A DNA stretch of 32,713 nt from Bryobacterales bacterium (GTDB lineage: Bacteria > Acidobacteriota > Terriglobia > Bryobacterales > Bryobacteraceae), in the NCBI GenBank assembly GCA_003167495.1, contig PMSX01000242.1, positions 6,089 through 38,801 of the forward strand. Reading direction: 5' to 3'. Below the pieces are notes generated by a model. The model ran no database searches. It worked only from the letters and a program-made list of their open reading frames with translations, and was not told the origin of the DNA. This document shows positions 7,590 through 15,917 of this stretch, piece by piece (within the stretch, counting starts at the first letter, position 1; the number at the start of each line of letters is the position of its first letter). A program made the translations under genes and the position numbers.

Positions 7590-9128
7590 TCATTGGGTGC
7601 GGCGCCAGGTGATGTTTTGCGGCATCACTTTCAAATACTCCGCCTTCATTTGCTCACTGAGTGAGTGGAGGCCCATGTGATCGTAGATCTCACTCAGTTT
7701 GCGGTAAGGATCGGGGGCGGAGCGGTCTAGCTCAATACTGTGTCGAAGCTCGGAGATAGCTTCTTGCTGCTTGCCTTGCGAGTCGAGTGCCACACCTAAC
7801 ACGTAGACAAAGCGCGCATTGGTTGGTTCGCTGGAGACGGCTTGGCGGTAGAGACTGACAGCCAGATCGGCATGATTTTGTTGCAGAAGGATCGAGCCGA
7901 GAGTGGCGAGCACTTGAGAATCGCGTTGCGGCAAGTGAGACAGAATCTGATAGGAACGGTACACTTCATCCCAGTCTTTCGTGCTCCTGCCCGTTTGGAA
8001 CAAAGCGAGGCCGAGGTTGCGAGCGGCCAAGCCGGCAGGAGGTTCGCGCCATGCCCTCAGTTCCCCGCCAATTGGTTTGGCGTCGGAGGGTGCATGGGAG
8101 GTAGGAACCGCAATGCGGTGGTTGGTAATGGCCGCGTGGGAGACGTTGTTGGGCCGGATGCGCGGCATATGACAAGATACGCATTCGTCCGCCGGTTGAT
8201 GCTGCTGGGCCGTGAACAGAGTGGAGTGGCACGTTAAGCAAGCCGCCCGAACTTCTTGCGCGCGGTTGGAAGCAGAGGAATGCGGATTATGGCATGTTCC
8301 GCACCACATGCGCCCCGCGCTTTCGCGCGCACAACGGCTGAGTGACAACTGTTCAGACTGGCTCACGGCCTTTTCTCCCGCGCTAGCCGGAGTAGGAACA
8401 AGATACGTCGAGAAGACAGATTCGAGTTCGGCGCCGGCGTGGAAATCCTGCCAGCGCTTGCCGGGATTTAAGATTCGGACTTCCCCCTCCAGATGGCATT
8501 GCTCACATACGCTGTCACGTGCCGCGGTCGACAGCTTGCCCGGATTGACGATTGAGCCAGGCACCGGGTTTTGCAAGTGTGCTTGGGTGGGCCCGTGACA
8601 GCGTTCGCATGAAATCGGTGAAAGCGCGGGTTGACGAAATTGGTTGTCAGTGCCGGGAACGAGATTCACGGAATTTGAATGGCAGAAAACGCAACCCTCC
8701 GAAATGGGGCGAGTGAAATCGAGGACGTGCTCAGGCTCGTAACCGGGAGCGACCTCCCAAAGGGAACCTTGGGAATAATAGGAGACCGGTGACTGGAACA
8801 AGAAGGGCGGAATGGAAATCAGATAACTGAATCCAATTTTACCGGCGCCCACAGCATACGCGACGGGGTATTCGGCGATCAGGCCACGCGATGCAAGGTG
8901 CTGAATCATAGTGCCGTCGGCAGTGTGGCGAATGGTGATCTCGGAGTCGGAGAGTGGGTGCCGGATGTGGCCGTCGGGCTGATTCGCGACAGTGCTTAAA
9001 GTGTGCGACATCGCGTTGCGCGCGAAGGTTCTTACCTCGTTGGGGTGACACGAAGTACAGGACGTGTCCTGTGCTGGCAGGGGCAAGGAAAGAAGAACGG
9101 TTAAAACTCCGACGGGGTAGAAAGCCAA
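7590..9128 (-). CDS. Seven-heme c-type cytochrome with C-terminal TPR domain
   Basis: A 512-residue exported protein. Residues 1-20 are a signal peptide (FYPVGVLTVLLSLPLPAQ). Seven CXXCH heme sites lie at about 24, 146, 174, 208, 276, 297 and 316 (CTSCH, CVFCH, CERCH, CEQCH, CGTCH, CLTCH, CVSCH). Residues 365-500 form at least three TPR units (NHADLAVSLYRQAVSSEPTN; QGKQQEAISELRHSIELDRS). Layout and spacing resemble the cytochrome c554/NrfB-like periplasmic multiheme proteins, where TPR tails probably dock partners. The substrate is unknown and no terminal reductase is adjacent. It begins 12 nt after the ADOP stop on the same strand, so it is probably the last gene of the PadR-ADOP unit. Confidence 0.88.
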   Translation of the reverse strand: MAFYPVGVLTVLLSLPLPAQDTSCTSCHPNEVRTFARNAMSHTLSTVANQPDGHIRHPLSDSEITIRHTADGTMIQHLASRGLIAEYPVAYAVGAGKIGFSYLISIPPFLFQSPVSYYSQGSLWEVAPGYEPEHVLDFTRPISEGCVFCHSNSVNLVPGTDNQFRQPALSPISCERCHGPTQAHLQNPVPGSIVNPGKLSTAARDSVCEQCHLEGEVRILNPGKRWQDFHAGAELESVFSTYLVPTPASAGEKAVSQSEQLSLSRCARESAGRMWCGTCHNPHSSASNRAQEVRAACLTCHSTLFTAQQHQPADECVSCHMPRIRPNNVSHAAITNHRIAVPTSHAPSDAKPIGGELRAWREPPAGLAARNLGLALFQTGRSTKDWDEVYRSYQILSHLPQRDSQVLATLGSILLQQNHADLAVSLYRQAVSSEPTNARFVYVLGVALDSQGKQQEAISELRHSIELDRSAPDPYRKLSEIYDHMGLHSLSEQMKAEYLKVMPQNITWRRTQ

Positions 9129-9140
9129 ACAAAATTATCT

Positions 9141-11690
9141 CTAATCGTAGCGGAGAGCAAGCATCGGATCAATGCGCAGGGCGCGGCGAGCGGGCAACAA
9201 CGCAGCGACGGCCGCAACCACTGAGAAAACGCCGAGAGCGGCGAAATAGGTTAGGGGGTCAAGATTACTGATGCCGTAAAGTTCGCGGCGCAGCAACTGC
9301 GACAAAGCGGCCGCACCGGCAACGCCCGCGAGCAAACCAATGAAAACAGTGCGGCCAAACTGCTTGAGCACGACGGACATCACGTGTGCGGGTTCTGCCC
9401 CTAAAGCCATGCGAAGGCCGATTTCCTTGGTACGCTGCGACACGGAATAAGCGACAATCCCGACGATGCCGAGACAAGCGATGAACAGGGCCACTGCGCC
9501 GAGGATGCTGACGACGAGTGCGCTGTCCTCAATGGGTTCGAGGCGGTTACGGAACGATGTCTTAAGAAGTTCCGTGTAAGGAAGAACGTCAGGTTGAATG
9601 GATTTAGCGGTTGCGCTGATGGCCGCGAGGAGGGTTTCGATTGGGCCTGACGTTTTGACCAGCGCGACGGCGGATGGAAGCCTGCCGGCATCGAGGGGGA
9701 AATAGGCTTCGACGGCATCAGGGTCTTGCCGTTCGACCAGGCGCGCCGTGCCGACGATGCCAACGATCCTATAGTTAGCACCGTCCGTAGTGAAGTCTCC
9801 ACCGAGCGCGTCTTTTGTGGGCCAACCGAGGTGGGCGAACGAATCTCCTATGACAATCGCGTTTGTGTCTCCCGTTTGGAGAGCGCGACCGCGCTGCATG
9901 GGAATGCCCATGGTTCTGAAGAATTGCGGACTGACGCGGGAGACGTGAATCGCCACTTGCCGGCCAGCGATTTCGGTGCCATTGGTTTCTACACTACCTC
10001 CCAAGGGAGGAATGGAAGTGAGAGCGACTGACTGGACACCTGGGAGTTGCAGGAGACGGCTTTGCAGTTGGTCGAGATAGGCGCGCGCTTTGTCGGGAGA
10101 GTAGCCGTGAGAATCCAAGCCGGGCGTAATGAGCGCCACATTTTGGTATTCGAAACCCGGATGGAAATGCAAGGCGTAGTCGAGAGCGCGAGCCAGCAGT
10201 CCAGAGACTATGAGAAGAACGCAACTGGCGGCGACTTGCGCGCCGATGAGCAACTGGCGCATGAACGAAGCGCGACGATGCTGCTTGGCGACTTGTAAAG
10301 CCGGCGTGAGACCGAACAATACAGCCGCAACGAGACCGGCAGCGAGGGAGAAAGCGACGACGCGCCAGTCGGGCGTGGCTTTCAACCAAGAGGGGGCGTC
10401 GGCGAAGAGAATGAAGCTACGCAGCGTGAAGAAGGCTAGAGTCAAACCCGCAATCGACCCCAGGAAGGCGAGCAAGAGGCTTTCTGTGAAGAGTTGGCGG
10501 ACGAGGCGAGCGCGTCCGGCACCCACAGAGATGCGAATCGAAATTTCGCGTTGACGCGCTATGCTGCGGGCGAGCAGCAGACTGCCGAGATTGCCACAGC
10601 AGACGGCAAGTATTAGAAGAACCAGAGCACTGACGAGAGCGATGACCGGAAAGACTTCATGCCAAGCGCTTTGCGGTGCGCCTGAACCTTTGCTGCGGCC
10701 GTGTTCCACGCGAGCATAGCCAGCCGGATCGGCGTGAACCGTTTCGTTCTCCCAGAGATCTTTCGGATGTTGCTTGTAAAGCTCGGTGACCAGCGTGCGG
10801 AGTTCGTTCTCCGCAGCTCTGGCCGTGATGCCGGGCCGCAGACGCGCCCACGTATCGACGCCATCATCGTGAGAGAAGTCTGTTAAGAGGCGGCTCCCGG
10901 CAAAGAAATAAGGTTGTGCGGTGATCGGAAACCAGGCGTCCGTCTGACTCAAGTCAAGGCCGCTGAAGTCAGCAGATGCGATCCCGATCACGGTAACAGG
11001 TTTGGCATTGAGGAAAATCACCTTGCCGGCGATAGCTCGGTCGGCACCGAAGCGGCGCTGCCAGAAAGAGTGGCTCAGGACAACGACGGGTGGCGCGCTG
11101 GGAGCATCGTCCACGGACGGAATGAGAAGACGGCCGAGGTGAGGAATGGCGCCGAGTTCACTGAAGAAATTAGCAGTGACGAAGTGAGTACTGACCGGCT
11201 TCTCTTCGCCTTCAATACGCATGCGGGCACCGGTAGAGGCAACCACGGCAGAGAGGGTTTTGGAATATTCGCGCAGGAAGGCCATTTCGGGATAAGACAT
11301 GTAAGACGCGTAGTCGTGCGGAGCGCGTGGTTCGAGGCGCACCAGGGTGTCTGGATCGCGCACCGGGAGCGGTTTGAAGAAAATCAGGTTAAAGAAGCCA
11401 AACGCAGCAACGTTCACGCCAATGCCAATAGCCAACATGAGGATAGCGGCAAAAGTAAAGCCCGGCGATCTTCGCAGCATGCGGGCGGCGTAACGGAGAT
11501 CTTGCAAAAGGCGGTCGATCCAAGTCCAGCCCCAAGCATCGCGCGCTTCTTCGCGGAGGCGGAGCGTATTGCCGAAGTGGTTGCCTTGCTGGGTGGCGAT
11601 TTCGCGATGGACCTCCATTTCATCGGCCAGTTCACGGTCAAGACGGCGGCGGTTGAACAAATATTGGAGGCGGCGTAGAAATTCCGGCAT
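9141..11690 (-). CDS. ADOP-family (MacB/FtsX-like) orphan permease
   Basis: An 849-residue membrane protein of the acidobacterial duplicated orphan permease family. A soluble N-terminus (FLRRLQYLFNRRRLDRELADEMEVHRE) leads to DLRYAARMLRRSPGFTFAAI and the first transmembrane helix, a MacB-like periplasmic domain, then an FtsX core with the coupling motif ISVGAGRARLVRQLFTESLL. The second half repeats this and ends with RTKEIGLRMALGAEPAHV, three more helices and PARRALRIDPMLALRYD. No ATP-binding protein is encoded nearby, as is usual for ADOP, so the energy source and substrate are unknown. It follows the PadR gene by 4 nt and precedes the cytochrome gene by 12 nt. Confidence 0.93.
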   Translation of the reverse strand: MPEFLRRLQYLFNRRRLDRELADEMEVHREIATQQGNHFGNTLRLREEARDAWGWTWIDRLLQDLRYAARMLRRSPGFTFAAILMLAIGIGVNVAAFGFFNLIFFKPLPVRDPDTLVRLEPRAPHDYASYMSYPEMAFLREYSKTLSAVVASTGARMRIEGEEKPVSTHFVTANFFSELGAIPHLGRLLIPSVDDAPSAPPVVVLSHSFWQRRFGADRAIAGKVIFLNAKPVTVIGIASADFSGLDLSQTDAWFPITAQPYFFAGSRLLTDFSHDDGVDTWARLRPGITARAAENELRTLVTELYKQHPKDLWENETVHADPAGYARVEHGRSKGSGAPQSAWHEVFPVIALVSALVLLILAVCCGNLGSLLLARSIARQREISIRISVGAGRARLVRQLFTESLLLAFLGSIAGLTLAFFTLRSFILFADAPSWLKATPDWRVVAFSLAAGLVAAVLFGLTPALQVAKQHRRASFMRQLLIGAQVAASCVLLIVSGLLARALDYALHFHPGFEYQNVALITPGLDSHGYSPDKARAYLDQLQSRLLQLPGVQSVALTSIPPLGGSVETNGTEIAGRQVAIHVSRVSPQFFRTMGIPMQRGRALQTGDTNAIVIGDSFAHLGWPTKDALGGDFTTDGANYRIVGIVGTARLVERQDPDAVEAYFPLDAGRLPSAVALVKTSGPIETLLAAISATAKSIQPDVLPYTELLKTSFRNRLEPIEDSALVVSILGAVALFIACLGIVGIVAYSVSQRTKEIGLRMALGAEPAHVMSVVLKQFGRTVFIGLLAGVAGAAALSQLLRRELYGISNLDPLTYFAALGVFSVVAAVAALLPARRALRIDPMLALRYD

Positions 11691-11694
11691 ATGT

Positions 11695-12027
11695 TTAAGC
11701 AGTTCGCAAAACGGATTGGATTGCTTCGTTGACTCGTTCGTAATCGGCGAGCTCGGTTTCGAGTTGTTTGCGGCCCGCGGCTGTGAGTTTATAGAAACGG
11801 ACTTTGCGATTGGTTTCGGAGATACCCCAGTCGGAGTTGGCCCAACCTTTCAGCAGGATGCGCTGTAGCGCGGGGTAGAGTGAGCCTTCTTCCACTCGTA
11901 GAACCTCCGAGGATAGAGCGTGAATGCGCTGGGCGATTGCATAGCCGTGAAGCGGACCAGAGCGCAGCACGCGGAGAATAAGAAGGATGAGGGCGCCGGA
12001 AGGCATTTCGCTCTTAGGCATAGACAT
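11695..12027 (-). CDS. PadR-family regulator of the ADOP operon
   Basis: A protein of about 110 residues. It has the PadR winged helix ALILLILRVLRSGPLHGYAI, the VEEGSLYPALQRILLKGW recognition segment and the wing SETNRKVRFYKLTAAGRKQL, and belongs to the acidobacterial PadR group found before ADOP genes. The ORF is open to 12198, but the upstream part matches nothing and crosses the promoter, so I start at the ATG at 12027 (a second ATG is at 12021). With the -10 box at 12042-12037, this mRNA would be almost leaderless. It probably represses its own promoter and the permease. Confidence 0.9.
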   Translation of the reverse strand: MSMPKSEMPSGALILLILRVLRSGPLHGYAIAQRIHALSSEVLRVEEGSLYPALQRILLKGWANSDWGISETNRKVRFYKLTAAGRKQLETELADYERVNEAIQSVLRTA

Positions 12028-12036
12028 TATATGGGT

Positions 12037-12065
12037 AGCATAGCGACGTCTGAGCATGATGTCAA
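12037..12065 (-). promoter_or_regulatory. Strong sigma70-type promoter of the first PadR-ADOP operon
   Basis: On the minus strand: consensus -35 TTGACA (12065-12060), 17-nt spacer, -10 TATGCT (12042-12037). The predicted transcript begins only a few nt before the ATG at 12027, so translation probably starts on a leaderless or near-leaderless mRNA, which fits the lack of a Shine-Dalgarno sequence. Confidence 0.75.
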
Positions 12066-12093
12066 GAAGATTTAAGGGTGTTAAGGTATTAAA

Positions 12094-13356
12094 ATGCTCG
12101 GGAGTGCCGCAGCGTTGGTGGCGCTGATTTTCGCAGCCACTCAGAATTCGCCTCCTCTTGCCCCCAAATCTCCTGACACGCCTGGCGAAGGATTGCATAT
12201 GGCGGTACGGACGGGGAACCTGGAGGAAGTAAAACGCCTTGTCGCCAATGGCACGCCAGTGGACGTACGCGATGTTCTGGGCAGCACACCTTTACTGGAC
12301 GCTGCATGGACCGGCCAGATTGAGATTGCCGAATTCCTGATTGCGCAAGGCGCCGATGTAAATGCGCGGCATAGCGAAGCTGGGTCAACTCCGCTGCAGT
12401 ATGCGGTATTGACCGGGCGGACGAATATGGCTCAGTTGCTGCTGAACGCCGGTGCACATGTGGGCGGCAAGTACCGCGATGGACAAACCCTGCTCCATGT
12501 AGCGGCCGCGCGCGGCGAGGCGCAGCTGATAGATTTGCTGGTGGGTGCCAAAGCGGACGTTCAGACGCTGGACGCGAACGGCAACACACCGCTCGATAGC
12601 GCCGTTCTGCACGGCCAACTTTTTGCCGTGGAAGCTTTGTTGCGGCACCATGCCGACGCAAGCTTCGCGCACCCGTTCGATGGGCGTGGCGCTTTGCACG
12701 AAGCCTGCATGCGCGGGTTCGCGAATATGGTGCAACCTTTGGTGAATGCGGGGGCGGACCCTACGGCGCGTGACCGCTCCGGCCAGACTCCGCTGGATAT
12801 TGCCTTGGCCTATAAGAATGGCAGTGTGGTGGCTGCCTTACTCCGTTTGGGTCAAAAGCTAAAGGAATCGCAAGAAATTGCCGAAGAAACCATGGAATCG
12901 GCGGCATTGCGAGGGCAGACGGAGATCGCCCGCATATTGTTAGACAGCGGTTTCGATGTGAACAAGCCCTCGGCGCACGGGTCGATCTACTTGAACGATG
13001 CCGCGCTGAAGGGACAAAAGAAGATGGTGCAACTGCTGCTTGATCGTGGCGCATCGGTAACGGCGCGCAACCAGACAGGCGGTACGGCGCTGCATGATGC
13101 CGCGTTAGGGGGCAATGCCGATGTTGTGGCCTTGCTGCTCGACCGGGGAGCCGGAATTGACGATCAGGAACGTGAATCGGGCGCTACGCCGTTGATGATG
13201 GCGGCTTCGCTGGGGCGCGTTGAGGTTGTAACGCTTTTGTTAAAGCGCGGGGCGAATCGCCAGCTTAGGGATAAGGCGGGGCATACCGCTCTGGAGCGCG
13301 CGCGGGACACCGATAACGAAGAAATCGTGAAGCTGCTCACGCCCGGTCGAGGGTAG
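12094..13356 (+). CDS. Exported ankyrin-repeat protein
   Basis: A 420-residue protein. Residues 1-16 are a short hydrophobic signal (LGSAAALVALIFAA), then a Pro-rich linker, then about 12 ankyrin repeats to the end. Good units are TPLLDAAWTGQIEIAEFLIA, TLLHVAAARGEAQLIDLLVG and TALHDAALGGNADVVALLLD. The seventh unit is interrupted near residues 245-270 (LGQKLKESQEIAEETMESAA), which divides the solenoid in two. The hydrophobic N-terminus suggests periplasmic or envelope location and a protein-binding role; partners are unknown. It is divergent from the PadR gene, and a TAAGG 8 nt before the ATG can serve as a ribosome site. Confidence 0.87.
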   Translation: MLGSAAALVALIFAATQNSPPLAPKSPDTPGEGLHMAVRTGNLEEVKRLVANGTPVDVRDVLGSTPLLDAAWTGQIEIAEFLIAQGADVNARHSEAGSTPLQYAVLTGRTNMAQLLLNAGAHVGGKYRDGQTLLHVAAARGEAQLIDLLVGAKADVQTLDANGNTPLDSAVLHGQLFAVEALLRHHADASFAHPFDGRGALHEACMRGFANMVQPLVNAGADPTARDRSGQTPLDIALAYKNGSVVAALLRLGQKLKESQEIAEETMESAALRGQTEIARILLDSGFDVNKPSAHGSIYLNDAALKGQKKMVQLLLDRGASVTARNQTGGTALHDAALGGNADVVALLLDRGAGIDDQERESGATPLMMAASLGRVEVVTLLLKRGANRQLRDKAGHTALERARDTDNEEIVKLLTPGRG

Positions 13357-13431
13357 CACTTATTCGCTTTAGTTTTTTCACTAAGCCGCGTGTTAGTGCC
13401 GATAAGAGAAATAACAGGAAAGGAAACTGCC

Positions 13432-14109
13432 TTGACACGCGGAAAACGTATTCAGAAAATTATGCTGGCCGATGGCCACACACTTTTTCGGAGGGGATTG
13501 AAGACGCTGTTAGCGAATGAGACCGATCTGGAAATCGTGGCCGAGACTGGCAGCCTAACGGAGGCAATGGCGGTGGCAAAGCTGCTCACGCCTGATGCGC
13601 TTGTCATGGATCTCGGATTGTTGGCTGAAGCCGATGACGCGGCGAAGCTGGATCTACGGCAGATGACTGCTTCCACGGGCCTTCTGTTCCTCACGGAGCA
13701 AGATACACCTGAACAGCTGGAAAGGGCTATGGCGGCGGGCGCTCGCGGTTATATGTTGAAGAACAGTCCGGTCACCCAACTGGTAGCGGGCATTCGGCGG
13801 GTGACCTTGCAGGACGATCAGAACGCCCGCGGCTTATCCCTCTTTACGTCTGACTTGAAAGCCTTGGCGGAATCGAACGGCTTCCCACGGCCTTCGGTGC
13901 TGACTTCGCGCGAACAGGAAGTCATGCGCTTGCTCGCCGAAGGCCACACCGTACGCGAAGTCGCCTCTGAGTTAGCGTTGAGTATTAAGACGATTGAGGC
14001 TCACAAGCTGAATCTGATGCGGAAGCTGGATATTCACAATCGGACGAGCTTGATTGAAAGCGCAGTGCGGATGGGCTTGTTGGTTACGGAGAAGGTCGAA
14101 CCCTCGTAG
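13432..14109 (+). CDS. NarL/FixJ-type response regulator with LuxR helix-turn-helix
   Basis: About 225 residues. The receiver domain begins IMLADGHTLFRRGLKTLLA; the likely phosphoacceptor is Asp60 (VMDLGL), with Thr88 (FLTEQ) and Lys110 (YMLKNS). One residue of the acidic pair is changed: the usual DD before His is Asp14-Gly15. The DNA-binding domain is LTSREQEVMRLLAEGHTVREV followed by SIKTIEAHKLNLMRKL. I choose the TTG at 13432 because AGGAAAGGA ends 7 nt before it; a GTG at 13390 would add 14 residues. No histidine kinase is adjacent. The altered acidic pair could weaken Mg binding, so control may not depend on phosphorylation. Confidence 0.85.
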   Translation: MTRGKRIQKIMLADGHTLFRRGLKTLLANETDLEIVAETGSLTEAMAVAKLLTPDALVMDLGLLAEADDAAKLDLRQMTASTGLLFLTEQDTPEQLERAMAAGARGYMLKNSPVTQLVAGIRRVTLQDDQNARGLSLFTSDLKALAESNGFPRPSVLTSREQEVMRLLAEGHTVREVASELALSIKTIEAHKLNLMRKLDIHNRTSLIESAVRMGLLVTEKVEPS

Positions 14110-14122
14110 TGGCGAAAGCCTT

Positions 14123-14139
14123 CAGGGGGTCAGCCCCTG
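14123..14139. repeat. Small hairpin, REP-like, before sppA
   Basis: CAGGGG (14123-14128) and CCCCTG (14134-14139) form a 6-bp stem with the loop GTCAG, between the response regulator and sppA. There is no T-tract, so it is not a classical terminator. The core GGGGTCAG also occurs, reversed, in the short repeats at 4459-4520, so the two may belong to one dispersed family. Confidence 0.4.
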
Positions 14140-14189
14140 GGCTCAGCCTGTGCCTCAACCTCTCCGGGTGAACTTGCTACGCTGCGAGT

Positions 14190-15914
14190 ATGGCGAAGTT
14201 CTTCCTTGGCGTTCTCATTGGAATTGTCGTAGCGGTTCTTGGCTCGATCATTGTGCTGTTCGCAATCGGGCGCATTTTTGCCAACAAGCAGCCCACGGTT
14301 GCCGATACCTCAGTGCTCGTGCTGGATTTGCAAGGCGAAGTTCCGGAAGCAGCGCCGGTTGAAATTCCTTTCCCTATCGGCCGTGCGCAGGCTTCGCCAA
14401 CCGTGCGCGATTTGTGGACTTCATTGCATGAAGCGGCCAAAGATCAACGGATAAAGGCCGTTATTCTCGAACCGCGCAGCATTGGCGCGGGCTGGGCCAA
14501 ACTCGAGGAAATACGCCAGGAAATCGTGGAGTTCAAGAAATCCGCTAAACCTGTCTATGCCTACCTCCAAGCCCCCGGTTCGCGTGAATACTATCTAGCA
14601 TCCGTGGCCGACAAGGTCTACCTTTCGCCCGACGACATATTGGACGTCAAAGGCTTCCTGCTCGAAGAAATGTACCTCAAGAATTCGCTCGACAAGTTGG
14701 GCGTGCAGGTAGATGTCGACCACATCGGCAAGTATAAGGACGCGGGCGACATGTTTACCAAGAGCAACATGACGCCTGAAACGCGCGAGGTGCTCAATCA
14801 AGTACTCGATCAGATTTACAACAATTTCTGCAGCACTATAGGCCAGTCCAGGCACCTGACGGCCGACCAAGTGAAGGCTTTGATCGACGTCGGTCCATTC
14901 ATGGGCTCCCAGGCCAAAAGCAATGGCCTGATTGATGAACTCGCTTACGAAGATCAGGCTTACAACGATCTCAAAAAGAGAACCGGCGACAAAGATCTAA
15001 ACAAGATCGGCATCAAAACTTATTTCCGGGCGGTGCCGGGCAGAGGCGACCGCATCGCCGTGCTGGTGGGCGAAGGGGAGATCGTACGCGGCGATCCGCA
15101 AGAAGGATTTGGTGATACCGGCAATATCTCCTCCGGCGGCTTCGCGCGAGTGATTCGACAAGTGCGCAACGATTCGTCCATTAAAGGAGTGATTGTGCGG
15201 GTGAATTCGCCCGGCGGCGATTCGGTGGCGTCCGATGAAATTCTGCACGAGCTGAAATTACTGAGTGCGGCCAAGCCGCTGGCGATTTCGATGTCTGACT
15301 ATGCTGCGTCAGGCGGTTATTTTATTTCGATGACGGGAGATCCCATCGTTTCGTATCCGAACACGTTGACGGGTTCGATCGGCGTGCTTTATATCCGCCC
15401 GAATCTACATGGACTGTTCGACAAACTGGGTATCCAAGAAGACCAGATCAGCCGCGGCAAGCTATCCAATCTGGACGACACGACACAGCCTTTGAGCGAC
15501 GCGGGCCGGCAGAAGCTGCACGAATCGATTGAGGCGACCTACAAATCTTTTGTTGGAAAAGTGGCTGCCGCGCGCAAGAAGAGCTACGATCAGATCGACT
15601 CACTGGGCCAAGGCCATGTTTGGATGGGTGCCCAGGCAAAGACAAACGGTTTGATCGATCAACTGGGCGGACTCGATGAAGCGGTGGCAATTGTGCGGAA
15701 GAAGGCGGGGCTGAGCATTTCTGGCGCGACGAATCTCGTGTTATATCCCTCTCGGCGCACTTTGTTTGAACTGCTTTCGAATGCTACGCCCGAAACATTG
15801 GAAGAATCGGCGGCGGAAAGAAAAATTCGCGCCCTACTGCCTGGGTTGCCGAGTCAGCAGCTGCTAAAGGGCGGCATGCTGCGGATCTTGCCGTATAGCT
15901 TGAATGTGCGTTAA
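14190..15914 (+). CDS. sppA: Signal peptide peptidase SppA (S49 family, long form)
   Basis: A 574-residue membrane-anchored serine protease with one N-terminal helix (FLGVLIGIVVAVLGSIIVLFA) and two tandem S49 domains, the arrangement of the 67-kDa SppA. The catalytic lysine is probably Lys183 in the N-terminal half (HIGKYKDAGDMF). The nucleophile is Ser374 in the C-terminal half (YAASGGYFIS), preceded by the conserved RVNSPGGDSVASDEI. The enzyme degrades signal peptides left in the membrane after export. It follows the response regulator on the same strand after an 80-nt gap. Its stop lies 3 nt from that of the convergent ADOP gene. Confidence 0.95.
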   Translation: MAKFFLGVLIGIVVAVLGSIIVLFAIGRIFANKQPTVADTSVLVLDLQGEVPEAAPVEIPFPIGRAQASPTVRDLWTSLHEAAKDQRIKAVILEPRSIGAGWAKLEEIRQEIVEFKKSAKPVYAYLQAPGSREYYLASVADKVYLSPDDILDVKGFLLEEMYLKNSLDKLGVQVDVDHIGKYKDAGDMFTKSNMTPETREVLNQVLDQIYNNFCSTIGQSRHLTADQVKALIDVGPFMGSQAKSNGLIDELAYEDQAYNDLKKRTGDKDLNKIGIKTYFRAVPGRGDRIAVLVGEGEIVRGDPQEGFGDTGNISSGGFARVIRQVRNDSSIKGVIVRVNSPGGDSVASDEILHELKLLSAAKPLAISMSDYAASGGYFISMTGDPIVSYPNTLTGSIGVLYIRPNLHGLFDKLGIQEDQISRGKLSNLDDTTQPLSDAGRQKLHESIEATYKSFVGKVAAARKKSYDQIDSLGQGHVWMGAQAKTNGLIDQLGGLDEAVAIVRKKAGLSISGATNLVLYPSRRTLFELLSNATPETLEESAAERKIRALLPGLPSQQLLKGGMLRILPYSLNVR

Positions 15915-15917
15915 AAA

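Noticed and set aside
12028..12198. 57-residue extension of the first PadR ORF
   Set aside because: It crosses a consensus promoter and the start of the divergent ankyrin gene, and has no PadR similarity.
12094..13356. Ankyrin repeats as a DNA repeat array or CRISPR-like structure
   Set aside because: The repetition is at protein level only; the nucleotide units are diverged and there are no constant spacers.
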